Assembly (NCBI GenBank): GCA_958510875.1
Contig: OY294067.1
Span: 29,314,912-29,378,911, forward strand
Direction: 5' to 3'
DNA length: 64,000 nucleotides
From: Endomychus coccineus
Lineage: Eukaryota > Arthropoda > Insecta > Coleoptera > Endomychidae
Under the pieces are notes generated by a model. The model was not told the origin of the DNA. It ran no database searches and worked only from the letters and a program-made list of their open reading frames with translations. Shown in pieces: positions 1-9,702 of this stretch. Made by a program: the position numbers and the translations under genes. Each line of letters starts with the position of its first letter. Position 1 is the first letter of the stretch.

Positions 1-410
1 GCCTTCTGTGTTATAAAACATCCATCATCAGACGTGTCGCGCCATGTTCGTTCGTCCAAGCAATTAAGTGAAGAGAAATTTTATTGTCTTCACAAAGTGG
101 CATAATTGAATTTGTTTTCTTTGAATTTCCTCTTAGCCAAGACTTCACATCAGCATTCAATATTTCAAAAATGGAATTGCAATTATTTCTATTGCTTCAG
201 GTACCGAAATAAAGATTCCACCGGTTCTGTATGTTTCATTACCACAAAAAGGTAAATAGAATAATGTGTCTAGTCTGGGGGTAAGTATGTAGATGGATCG
301 ATTTATTGAAGATTGAGAAGGAAGCTTATGTCGAAAAGGATTCTATCAGTTAAATCCTCGTTAAATTATTATCCTATCAATACAACCGCGTTGACCAAAG
401 TTTGATCAAA
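1..410. other. Unannotated AT-rich flank
   Basis: I see no coding region, RNA gene or clear repeat here. The 115-bp satellite begins at its right edge. Confidence 0.4.
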
Positions 411-1875
411 TCCCATGAATAATTTGTGGGGATCAATTTGTTCTCAATATAACCTTTGTGTTCATTCAAACACCAAATCAAACTCAAAAATTTCTCGAAT
501 CATTTTTAGAGAGTTAATTACCCACAGAATAATTGAAAATGTGCGGATCAATTTGTAACCAACAGAACCTTTATGTTCATTCAAACAACAAAACAAACTC
601 TAAAATTTCGCGAATCATTTTTAGAGAGTCAATCAAGCACAGAATAATTGAAAATGTGCCGATCAATTTAAAACCATTAGAACCTTTCTGTTCATTCAGA
701 CACCAAATCAAACTAAAAAATTTAGCAAATCATTTTTAGAGAGCCGATCACCCACAGAATAATTGAAAATGTACGGATCAATTTGTAACCAATAGAATCT
801 TTCTGTTCATCCAAACATCAAATCAAACCCAAAAATTTCGCAAATTGTTTTTAGAGAGTCAATCACCCACAGAATAATTGAAAATGTGCGAATCAATTTG
901 TACCCAATAGAACCTTTCTGTTCATTCAAACACCAAAGCTAACTAAAATATTTCGCAAATCATTTTTAGAGAGTCAATCACCCACAGAATAATTGAAAAT
1001 GTGAGGATCAATTTGTTCCCAATATAACCTTTCTGTTCATTCAAAAACTAAACCAAACTCTAAAATTTTGCGAATCATTTTTAGAGAGTCAATCACCCAC
1101 AAAATAATTGAGAATGTGCGGATCAATTTGTAACCAATAGAACCTTTATGTTCATTCAAACATCAAATCAAACTCAAAAATTTCGCAAATCGTTTTTAGA
1201 GAGTCAATCACCCACAGAATAATTGAAAATGTATGGATCAATTTGTACCCAATAGAACCTTTCTGTTCATTCAAACACCAAAGCAAACTGAAATATTTCC
1301 CAAATCATTTTTAGAGAGACAATCACCCACAGAATAATTGAAAATGTGAGGATCAATTTGTTCCCAATATAACCTTTCTGTTCATTCAAAAACTAAACCA
1401 AACTGTAAAATTTCGCGAATCATTTTTAGAGAGTCAATCACCCACAGAATAATGGAAAATGTGCGGATCAATTTGTAACCAATAGAACCTTTCTGTTCAT
1501 TCAAACATCAAATCAAACTCAAAAATTTCGCAAATCGTTTTTAGAGAGTCAATCACCCACAGAATAATTGAAAATGTGCGGATCAATTTGTAACCAATAG
1601 AACCTTTCTGTTCATTCAAACACCAAATCAAACTCTAAAATTTCGCAAATCATTTTCAGAGAGCCAATCACCCACAGAAGAATTGGAAATGTGCGGATCA
1701 ATTTGTACCCAATAGAACCTTTCTGTTCATTCAAACACCAAAGCAAACTGAAAAATTTCGCTAATCATTTTTAGAGAGTCAATCATCCACCGAATAATTA
1801 AAAATGTGCAGATCAAGTTGTACCCAATAGAACCTTTCTGTTCATTTAAACACCAAATCAATCACTCACAGAAAA
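411..1875. repeat. 115-bp satellite array (about 12.7 monomers)
   Basis: The phrase ending in AGAATAATTG recurs at 526, 641, 756, 871, 986, 1101, 1216, 1331, 1446, 1561, 1676 and 1791, so the period is exactly 115 bp at every step. Each monomer contains GGATCAATTTG, a variant of AACCTTTCTGTTCATTC, and ATTTTTAGAGAG. Monomers fall into variant types. Those at 986 and 1331 share GTTCCCAATAT and AAAAACTAAACC; their right neighbours at 1101 and 1446 also match each other, giving a three-monomer (345-bp) pattern. Short open frames inside it are by-products of the repeat. The last monomer is cut at about 1860-1875, next to a LINE 3' end. Confidence 0.95.
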
Positions 1876-1879
1876 TGTA

Positions 1880-2095
1880 TTCGTTCGTGACAAGTCAACA
1901 GGCTTCCGCCACCTTCACCGTCAGACTTTGTGACCTGCCGAATTTCTTTATACCATCAGACTTAATTTTTCTATCGAATTGTGGGACTCTTTGCCTAGAG
2001 AGGTATTTCCTGATGCCTCTAAACTTTCAAGAAAAATGCCATAGTCACCTCCTCACCAAAACCAAGTTTTCCTCTAGTGTAATCAAAATATAAAA
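1880..2095 (+). mobile_element. Jockey-like LINE 3' end, copy A
   Basis: This is a 5'-truncated 3' end of a non-LTR retrotransposon abutting the satellite. It aligns by eye with copies at 2462, 9893 and 59890. Shared parts are the C-terminal coding stretch (a phrase of the type FLSNCGTLCLE, from the frame that encodes RTAKLWNSLP in better copies) and a 3' terminus TAGTGTAATCAAAATATAAA followed by A-rich sequence. No catalytic domain remains. Placement directly after the last satellite monomer suggests insertion into, or rearrangement at, the array edge. Confidence 0.75.
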
Positions 2096-2461
2096 AAAAT
2101 TGTATGAAGGCACTAATTTAATATAGTGGAATATGAATGATTCAATTAGATGAATATCGGTATCAATAAAAGGTATTAACTTAACGGTAATATCGCCATT
2201 GTTGCAGTGTCTAGTTGTCAGATACGATAAGAATGCAAGATACCAGAACTAGATATATTCAAATTAGCCAGGAAACATTGCAAAAGACTATCCGACTATA
2301 AAATAAGTGAATAACGCACCGCATGCACGCAACTGAAGAAGTCACACGAATTACTCGACTCTCGTAATAACCATAAAATCCTGCTACGCTAAACAACAAA
2401 CTTAATAAATAAATGATAATCTGAATGCGAAAAGCGATCATGATACAATAATCAACTTTTT
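2096..2461. other. Unannotated spacer
   Basis: AT-rich sequence between two LINE tails. The short reverse-strand frame at 2259-2441 shows no recognisable domain. Confidence 0.3.
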
Positions 2462-2750
2462 TTTCTATATTTTGACTACACGAGAGGGAAATCTATAATG
2501 TTCGAGGAACATCGTGTGAGCCAGTGGTGGTATGTTGGGATGGAGATAGGCATTCAAATTTTTCTTGAAGGTTTGGAGGTTATGGGCATGGGGCAAGACC
2601 TCGTTAGGGAAAGAGTTCCACAATTTCGCTGTTTGATAGAAAAATGAGGTTTAGTAGGAAGAAGTTCGGCAGGTCTCGAGCTTAACAATGAAGGTGTAAC
2701 TAGTTTGAGCTCGTCTAGTCCGCACCATCTGGAACATGTGTCTACAAGTC
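2462..2750 (-). mobile_element. Jockey-like LINE 3' end, copy B
   Basis: Reverse-strand copy of the LINE tail at 1880, 9893 and 59890. Its 3' end (low coordinates) has the family terminus, CCCTCTCGTGTAGTCAAAAT followed by A-rich sequence. The coding remnant includes LDELKLVTPS and, in another frame, the TAKLWNSLP-type phrase common near the C-terminus of Jockey-superfamily pol proteins. Only about 290 bp remain, so it is a dead 5'-truncated copy. With copy A it forms a tail-to-tail pair. Confidence 0.75.
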
Positions 2751-3258
2751 TGTAAATAATGTAAATTGAGAAAATGCAGTAGTAGAATAAAGATCTAATG
2801 TTTTTTTGAGCTGTAAACAATCAACTAAAGTATAGTTTAAAAGAATGAGTGAAGTGAAAATTGTGACATAAAATAGCGTGTTGTTTGTTAGGTAAATATT
2901 GTCTAAGATGACCATTTTAACTTCATTATACCTATTAAATTAACTGACCAGCTCCAAGAAATTGCCTCGATAAAAAACCTTGGCACTAAGTGCAAAAGTA
3001 TAAGAATTACATGCTTTTCAATATACAACAACTCCGAAGAAGGGTTCGTGCAATAAAAAGACCAAATTTGAGGTGGCTGTAGTTTGGAAACGCCTGACAA
3101 TACACGATTCGGCCTGTGAGAGCTATTGTACATTGAACCTTTCTCCACCAATATACAGTAGGTGTATTGATTCAGGCTCACCATATTGCTCTAGCTCCTA
3201 GACTATTATAGTCAACCAGAGTTGGTGACGTCAGAAATTCTAGATACAATTCTACATA
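2751..3258. other. Unannotated spacer
   Basis: No domain or repeat recognised. The reverse frame at 2903-3184 looks like chance. Confidence 0.3.
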
Positions 3259-3266
3259 CATTTAGT

Positions 3267-3993
3267 CAGTGCTGGATTATAGCATAAGCTTGACTAAGCT
3301 ATAGCTTAGGGCCCCGACATTTAGGGGCCCCGCGGAAATTGTAAAAATTAAAAATTAAAAAACTGATAATGACAATTTTTCTGGGAAAAAATAACGAAGT
3401 AAAGAAATTACTGGAATATGAAAGTTTGCGTATGCCTAACAACTGGTAATATCTAAAAGTAGTCAAGAATTAGTTGATTTTGTATTAAAGGCGAATAATT
3501 CGCGCTTATAACTACTCTTCATCTTGGAAGTGCAGTGGAGTGGCAAGTTAAAACGAAACCCTTTGAGGACAAATATGCGACAGGATAGGTTAGACTCGCT
3601 TGCACTACTGTGCATGGAAGCTGATGTATTGCGTCGAATCAGCTTTGATGACCTGATAAAAGATTTTACGGCTAGAAAGTGCAGGAAAGGATTGTTCTAA
3701 GTCAGTTAGATATAAGCGAATCATTCAGCGGATACGTTTCCAAAAGTGCAATTGTAAAAGTGATTAATGTAGTTACGCATTGTATATTATGTCAAATTAA
3801 GAAGACGTAGGTACTAATAGTGTAAATATTCATTTATGTACTTATTTTCCTGGCAATAACCTTCTCCACGATTTGGAGCATTATATTACTCTACAAATTA
3901 TTTTATTCTATGAATAAAGACTAATGTAAAAAAAAGGGGGGGGGGGCAAAATCTGTTGTGCCTAGGGCCCCTCATAGTGTTAATCCGGCCCTG
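3267..3993 (+). mobile_element. hAT transposon, internally deleted (hAT-1)
   Basis: The element is bounded by an exact 8-bp target duplication, CATTTAGT at 3259-3266 and 3994-4001. Terminal inverted repeats are imperfect: CAGTGCTGGATTATAGCAT at the left, and CAGGGCCGGATTAACACTAT read inwards from the right. An 8-bp duplication and a CAG-G-CCGG type terminus are diagnostic of the hAT superfamily. Subterminal GGGGCCC motifs also occur at both ends. At 727 bp it is far shorter than an autonomous hAT. It keeps only the C-terminal end of a transposase (3575-3700), so it is an internal-deletion derivative. Confidence 0.93.
3575..3700 (+). pseudogene. hAT transposase C-terminal (dimerisation) remnant
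   Basis: A short frame of 41 residues inside hAT-1 runs from an ATG to a TAA. It reads MRQDRLDSLALLCMEADVL and then a DDLIKDFTARK-type stretch. This matches the hAT dimerisation-domain pattern (QERLNSLALLSIE followed by DxxxLIxxFAxxKSRK), and the hAT copy at 20742 carries the equivalent ERLNALALLTIESD. The upstream catalytic core is absent, so the ATG is a fortuitous internal methionine. The orientation agrees with the element. Confidence 0.8.
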
Positions 3994-4081
3994 CATTTAG
4001 TCATTAAGTGAGATTTATACTAATTTTAATCATTAAGACCCTTGCAAATTTCTACATGCCTCTTTATAATGTTAAAAGTTA

Positions 4082-5244
4082 GTCGCGGAAACGAAGCACT
4101 GAAGTTCGAAAAATTTGAACAGTAAGACGGATTTGAATGCGGTTTTGTGCATTCGATTCGTTAGTACTTCAGGAAAGTTTGTGACCTAAATTGATTCATA
4201 AGAAATTGAAAATATGCAATTTGCATAAATAATATGCATTTTATAATTGCATTTTGAATTGACCGTAAATACTAAATTCACAATTCGGTTAATAGTGATG
4301 AAAATGTTTCCAAACTCGTTACTCGGGGGTTTTTGGGGTCGCTGAACTCGAATATCGCGACAGAATTGGTCTCCGAGGTACCTGGTGCCCAGGGTGAACG
4401 GTATATCCGTCGTCTCCTGTATTTTTCGGGAAATTCGTTATATAATCGGTCCAAACTCGTTACTCCGGGGTTTTTGGGGTCGCTGAAGACGAATATCGCG
4501 ATAGAATAATCGGTCTTCGAAGTACCTGGTGTCCAGAGTGAATGGTATCCTCGTCCCCATATTATAAGAAAGGTGCAGATTCAAACAATACATCGATTAG
4601 TATGTTTCGAAAACTTAAAATTTATTTGTTTTGATGTTTGTACAGTTTATTTTGACAAAAATTTCAAAACCATGTTTAAAGAGCAATATTATTGAGAATT
4701 AGGTAATCTTAGACGATGAAGTTCTCTTCTTCTTCGCTCGCCTCCTCTGTGCATTCAGATTCAGTAAAAGTTGTCCCTTTCTCTTTGAATATCTCCACAT
4801 TAGAACAGTTGCAGCCCCATTTTGTTGGAATTAAAGAATTTTGAATCAGTCCCCATCCTCAATCTGTTGGATTCAAAACGTCGTCTCCGTGTAACCAACT
4901 CTGCACTTGTAAGTATACTCTTTTTAAATGCACCAGGTACCTCGGACCAATTCCGTGGCGATATTCGTGTTTAGCGACCCCAAAAACCCCCGAGTAACGA
5001 GTTTGGAATCATTTTCATTGCTAATAACCGGATTGTGAATGTAGTATTCACGGTCAATTTAAAATGCAATTATAAAATGCATGTTATTTATGCAAATTGC
5101 ATATTTTTAATTTCTTATGAATCAATTTAGTTCACAAAGTTTCCTGAAGCTCTAACGAATCGAATGCACAAAACCGCATTCAAATCCGTCTTACTGTTCA
5201 AATTTTTCGAACTTTGGCCGTTTTTAGTACTTTGTCTTCGCGAC
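4082..5244. mobile_element. Fold-back element LIR-1, long inverted repeats, TA-flanked
   Basis: Two arms of about 310 bp (4082-4390 and 4930-5244) are reverse complements with scattered mismatches. Ends are GTCGCGGAAACGAAG at the left and CTTCGCGAC at the right, each flanked by TA (4080-4081, 5245-5246). The arms contain an AT-rich stretch with TGCAATTTGCATAAATAA. They also hold the module CTCGGGGGTTTTTGGGGTCG, which is repeated in tandem in the left half (about 4317 and 4453). There is no protein-coding frame of note. A related but distinct element lies at 7515-8953. TA flanks fit a Tc1/mariner-type or similar TA-targeting mobiliser, but no transposase is visible, so the class is inferred. 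Confidence 0.85.
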
Positions 5245-5246
5245 TA

Positions 5247-5522
5247 AGTATATTTTAGCTAGAATGCTCGAATAGCAATATTTCTAATAAGGTTTCACAA
5301 CCTTTTTCTATTACCTCATAAATCTTCAACATCTGGTTGGAAAGTGGATACTTGAGCGTTATATTTTTTGTTTTCAGTCATTATTTTTTTCTCTTTGATA
5401 TTAATTCAAGTTACACTTTTTGAACGTGGTGACCGATAAGAAAACAAATTTTTTTCTTTTATTGAATAAATGAGAAGTTGATATAGTTTAAAATATTTTT
5501 ATTATCTTACAATACATGTAGA
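5247..5522. other. Unannotated spacer
   Basis: AT-rich; no feature seen between the fold-back element and the nuclease remnant. Confidence 0.3.
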
Positions 5523-6128
5523 TTATTCAGGAATTTTTATCATTGAAACTATAGGTTTATGGTAACTGAAATAAGAAACATAAGCTTGAGACTTGATTTC
5601 CTCTAAATATCTCGAAAATACCGCGTCAATGGTGGTCCCATATTTTGTTGTGGATTCTCATGGATCATTATTCATTTTCAAATTCAATTTTTCCGAAAGT
5701 AAAGTTGTCAACCGCTCTGATTTTTTATCAGCGAAGTTGATGTTGAAATCGCCAGCCAAGATAAGTGGAAATGTATTACCATTTGTACCAAGTATTTTCG
5801 ACCCTTCTTCAGTGTACTCCAGTAAAGTGCGATGAATAAAATGCTCTACCTCGTCCAATTTTGGATTCGAATAAATGTAAATTGCTACCATGACTATGTG
5901 TAGGCCATTTCTAAGCTTGCATGAGCACGCACAAATATCTCCAACAAATGACCGCCTAACATTAACATCGCTAACGTGTGCAATATTTATTTCAATATTC
6001 GGAGTCATAATATTAGTAACATTATTATTATTTTGGTAAATAGCTACCCCACCTTTTGGAACAGTATCTACAACATTATATATACCTACATGTATACTTA
6101 CGGGGCGCACATGCGGTGAGTGTGGCAT
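5523..6128 (-). pseudogene. Endonuclease/exonuclease/phosphatase domain remnant, Helentron- or LINE-type
   Basis: The reverse-strand frame carries an EEP (APE-like) nuclease fold: GGVAIYQNN near the start, then LILAGDFNINF (the metal/catalytic GDFN motif). Beyond an in-frame TGA at 5658-5660 come GTTIDAVFSRYL and SYFSYHKPIV, the latter in the position of the SDHxP motif. The frame continues past the TGA to a TAA at 5523-5525, so a single nonsense change splits an otherwise continuous domain. The N-terminal catalytic Glu motif is missing. EEP domains occur in LINEs and in Helentron-type rolling-circle transposons; from memory, the TTKYGTTIDAVF and SYFSYHKPIV phrases resemble insect proteins associated with PIF1 helicases. 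A PIF1 helicase end lies far downstream at 36946. Family-level confidence is good; the Helentron assignment is inference. Confidence 0.75.
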
Positions 6129-6439
6129 TATAAAGATATGATAGATACTTATACACCTATATACTTTCTCACAAACAGCTGCTCACGTATTCGTCCGATT
6201 TCGGAGCAACTTGTCTCGATCCTTGCGAGCTTCGTACAGTCGTACCATATACATACACGTTAAGCGAACGCTCGGCCGAGCTACATGGTAGGCGGAGTGG
6301 GGAGTGTTAGATTATTTTCGTTACGGAATTTCTTGATTCGGTCGCCGCGCTCAAAGCCCGCGATAAAAGCTATGCAATAGCTTAAAAATTGCTAAACAGT
6401 GAATTCTTGATACATATTCGTATACTTAAAACATTAATG
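6129..6439. other. Unannotated, locally GC-richer segment
   Basis: The stretch 6180-6380 is noticeably richer in CG dinucleotides than its surroundings, but no frame or known motif was recognised. It could be the 5' region of the Penelope-type repeat that follows. Confidence 0.25.
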
Positions 6440-6690
6440 TTTCTCTTCGTTTCGGCGACGTGGGCATTTTTAATTGAAAATGGTGCGATAAAGACGCTTT
6501 GTGCTGATACAATTAGTTTTAAGAAATCTCGTTTCAGACATAATACGTCTTCTGATGATGGTCGTTAGACCCAAACGTAAGTAAAGACGAAATAATGCGC
6601 ATATGTGTTAGTGTGAGCTATTTCCAGAGAATTTATATACAACTCATACCTGGGTCAAGAATCATTATTAAGTAAGTTACAAATAAAAGT
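6440..6690 (+). mobile_element. Penelope-type 3'-end repeat, copy 1
   Basis: This copy shares two linked blocks with the reverse-strand Penelope-like element at 28970-30000. The first is CGTTTCGGCGACGTGGG followed by a TTTTTAATTGAAA stretch. The second is CTTCTGATGATGGTCG followed by a CGTAAGTAAAGACGAAATAA-type stretch, CATATGTGTTAGTGTGA and GGGTCAAGAATCATTATT. Since the 28970 copy carries these blocks just downstream of a GIY-YIG coding remnant, the repeat is interpreted as the 3' end of that element. No protein-coding portion remains here. Confidence 0.7.
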
Positions 6691-7514
6691 AGTGTTTAAA
6701 TTTTACAATATGGATAAAATTTCATATCACATAGTAGAGATGAAACGATAGAATTTGTTATTGACGAACAATTTTAATTTAGTTGTTTTTCTGAAGATGC
6801 TAGTATAGCTAGCAAAATGCATATAAGATTTAAAAAATCTATAGTGAAAAAGGGTGATGTCATTCCACAAATAGTGTTGCAATAAAAACTCATTTCAACT
6901 CTTTCTGTTAATTTTGTACAATAATAAAAATTGTTCGTGAAATTGCTATATGTAGTTCGGTTGTGACGGAATTCGCAGACAAATATTCTCCACTCTGAAT
7001 GTCTGGTTGATACAATAAAAAAAAACAAGTGTTATCTATATATCGAATGCTTGAACGGACATTTGATTAATCCTTCTAATCAACGCTACCGATAAAGGGT
7101 GCTTTAACTTCGGTTGCAGGTCGATCGCCTCCAAGCCTAATATGGGAACGTTTACATTATGTTTTGTCCCAACCGAATAATGTCGTCTGGCTTGTTCAAT
7201 TTTTAAAATACGACATTGTTGTTTTGTTTCAAAACGTATTATTATAAACGAACTTGAACCAACACAAACGCTATACTGGGTACGCTTATATAAATTATGA
7301 ATCATCGCCAATTCATAAACTAGTTACCTCTGATCAGATCAACGAATTCAAGAATTTATTTACTCATACCTACGTTACTAACCTACTGAATACTTACAGA
7401 TATTGCAAATCTATACGTGGAAAACGAAATAATGTGATGGATCAAGAAATACAATTACCACCCACAGATCACATTTAACATACAAAGAATCCAAAATTTC
7501 GGAATTCATATATA
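6691..7514. other. Unannotated spacer
   Basis: Contains short frames at 6774-7028 (-), 7036-7311 (-) and 7254-7478 (+) with no recognisable domains. Confidence 0.3.
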
Positions 7515-8953
7515 GTCGAGGAAATAAAGAACTAAAATAGGCCAAAACTTCCAAACTTGGCGCAGTTGGATGAATTGAGATGCGGTTTTCTGCATTCGAT
7601 TCTGAAAGTGATTTAGAAAATTTGTCCGTTTATTTTTTTTGCGGAAAAAATTTATTGCATTTCTACAGCCAAAAAATGCATTTTTCTGAGTACACTTTAT
7701 AAAAAACATTAATTACTTGGTGAATAATGTGTCAAACAGACTCTAAATGGTTTGTCGGGGGTTTTTGGGATCGCTCAACACGAATATGCTATCAAGAAAA
7801 TTCCCTAAGATCCCCTTGGACGTCCTGACGCCCTAGATATCGATGAAATTAATTAAAAAATCATTTTTAATGTTTGTTAACTGTTCGAAAAGTGATATAA
7901 AGGTTGATAGTGATGATCACGACGCGAAAAAAATCTTCTGCAATACCTGGAGTACCCTGAGTTCGGGTAACCACGACATCTTCTAGTAATTTGTTAATTT
8001 TTCTTAATTAAATGTAATAAATTCTAGCTCTCTGGGGTTTTCAAAGTCGCCGATCATAACTATGACACTCGCAAAGTTCTGCAAATTACCTGGGGGTGTT
8101 TCCGGGTCCCTGGAGCCTTCTGTATCTACGTCATCTTCTAGGAATTTGTTGATTTTTCTTCATTAAAGGTAAAAATTCTGGCTCTCGGGGATTTTTAAAG
8201 TCGCCGATCACGACTATGACACTCGCAATGTTCTGCAAATTACCTGGGGGTGTGTTCGGATCTCTGGAGCCCTGTTTATCTACGCCATCTTCTAGGAATT
8301 TGTTAATTTTTCTCCATAGAATGTAACGAATTCAGGCTCTCGGAGGATGACGTGGATTCAAAGGGCTCCAGGGACCCGGAACGGAAACACCCCCCAGGTA
8401 ATTTGCAGAACATTGCTACTGTCATAGTCGTGATCGGCGACTTTGAAATCCCCCGAGAGCTAGAATGTGTTACATTTAATTAAGAAAAATTAACAAATTC
8501 CTAGAATTCCTGGCGTGGTTATCCGGACTCAGGCTACACCAGGTATTGCAGAAGAGTTTTTTCACGTCGTAATCATCACTAGCTCCTTTTATATCACCTC
8601 ATGAACATTTAACAAACATTAAAAATATTTTTTTAATTATTTTCATCGATATCTAGGGCGTCAGGACGCCCCGATACCCCGGGGGAGGTCCAAGGGGACC
8701 TCAGGGAATTTTCTTGATAGCATATTCGTGTTCAGCGACTCCAAAAACTCCCGAGTCCGTTTTTTTTATTCACCTCAAAAAGTGCACTCAGAAAAATGCA
8801 TTTTTTGACTGTAAAAGTGCAATAAATTTTTTCCGCAAAAAAAAAATACCGGACAAATTTTCTAAATCACTTTCTGAATCGAATGCAGAAAACCGCATCT
8901 CAATCCATCCAACTGCGCCGGGCTTGGAATGTGGAATGCTTTATTTCCTCGGC
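7515..8953. mobile_element. Fold-back element LIR-2 with tandem internal modules, TA-flanked
   Basis: Ends are GTCGAGGAAATAAAG at the left and CTTTATTTCCTCGGC at the right, each flanked by TA (7513-7514, 8954-8955). Nearly the whole 1.44 kb is palindromic: roughly 7515-7990 pairs with 8500-8953. Inside are three direct copies, of about 140 bp, of a module with GCTCTCTGGGG, AAGTCGCCGATCA, TATGACACTCGCAA and AAATTACCTGGGGGTG (near 8027, 8180 and 8333). One inverted counterpart lies at about 8360-8500. The terminal part shares TGCGGTTTTCTGCATTCGAT and the GGGGGTTTTTGGGATCGCTC module with LIR-1, so the two are relatives. No coding capacity is apparent. Confidence 0.85.
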
Positions 8954-8955
8954 TA

Positions 8956-9117
8956 ATAGTACAGTCAAGTTAGATGTAAAAACTATAAAATAAGAGGAAA
9001 GTCTGAATAAGCACGGATTTTGATTGAGTTCGTAATGACATACAGAAATTTTTGGGAGAAAGAACCCGGAACGGGAATCCTTCTATTTAAAATTTTACTT
9101 ACAAATTATAAGGAACT
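8956..9117. other. Unannotated spacer
   Basis: Short AT-rich gap; nothing recognised. Confidence 0.3.
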
Positions 9118-9385
9118 AAATGAGTTCACACAGTTACGAAGTACTATATATAAATTCTCGGGAAATAGATCACACTAACACATATGCTATTTTCGTCTTT
9201 ACGTACGTTTTGGTCTCACGACCATCACCAGAAGACTTATTATATTTGAAATGGGATGATGGTCGCAAGACCGAAACGAACGTAAAGACGAAAATAATAA
9301 ACATATGTGTTAGTATGACCTATTTCCCGAGAATTTATCTATAATTCATAACTGAGTCAAGAATCTTCATTAAAGTTACGAAGTA
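9118..9385. mobile_element. Inverted pair of Penelope-type 3'-end repeats, copies 2 and 3
   Basis: Two copies of the block containing GATGATGGTCG, CGTAAAGACGAAAATAATA and ACATATGTGTTAGT meet head to head at about 9245. The left copy (9118-9240) is on the reverse strand and the right copy (9250-9385) on the forward strand. TACGAAGTAC occurs near both outer ends. The result is a hairpin of about 125-bp arms. Inverted terminal arrangements are known for Penelope-like elements, but chance insertion of two copies is equally possible. Confidence 0.75.
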
Positions 9386-9387
9386 CA

Positions 9388-9482
9388 AAATACGAAATAA
9401 TCACCCCTATTCACTAAAAAAACTTATTAAAGTACTAAGGACCTTTCAGTTACTACGTAGGCATCATCAGAGTAAACTCATT
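9388..9482 (-). mobile_element. Penelope-type 3'-end repeat of a second family
   Basis: Read on the reverse strand, this contains GTTTACTCTGATGATG, then AAAGGTCCTTAGTACTT and TTTAGTGAATAGGGGTGATT. The same order is found forward at about 43920-44010, where it follows a Penelope RT remnant. This suggests a second 3'-end family distinct from the GATGATGGTCG one. Confidence 0.5.
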
Positions 9483-9702
9483 CAATAGTCTTGTTCATAG
9501 AGTATTTACCTTTCCTCTCAGCCAGAAAATCGAAAATATCATTATCTGCCGTCTCCTTTTGTCTAGCAGTCTTTGCGCTTTCCAGGATGGCCTTGACGGT
9601 ATCTGTAAGCTCGTAAGTACACTCGGCTCTCGCCCTTTCCTCCTGCCTGGAGTCACATATATAGCAGTTTGGGGTATCAGGGTATGTCCTTTCACACTCC
9701 AA
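9478..9702 (-). CDS. Unassigned reverse-strand frame, 74 residues
   Basis: I do not recognise this protein. It has an ATG, a CYIC pair in the first 20 residues, and then a highly charged, apparently helical stretch (ELTDTVKAILESAKTARQKE) ending in FDFLAERKGKYSMNKTIE. Composition looks more protein-like than neighbouring random frames. It could be part of a retrotransposon ORF1 (gag-like) protein or of the adjoining Penelope-type element. There is no start context or splice evidence to make it a host gene. Confidence 0.3.
   Translation of the reverse strand: MECERTYPDTPNCYICDSRQEERARAECTYELTDTVKAILESAKTARQKETADNDIFDFLAERKGKYSMNKTIE

Noticed and set aside
411..1875. 115-bp repeats as a CRISPR array
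   Set aside because: No spacer-repeat structure; whole monomers are homologous.
533..2093. Short open frames inside the 115-bp satellite and LINE tail
   Set aside because: They follow the repeat period and repeat units rather than any protein; no domain.
3930..3960. G-run near the hAT-1 right end as a regulatory quadruplex
   Set aside because: Single homopolymer run close to a transposon terminus; no four-tract arrangement.
5593..5835. 80-residue forward frame
   Set aside because: Antisense of the EEP nuclease remnant, which has recognisable catalytic motifs.
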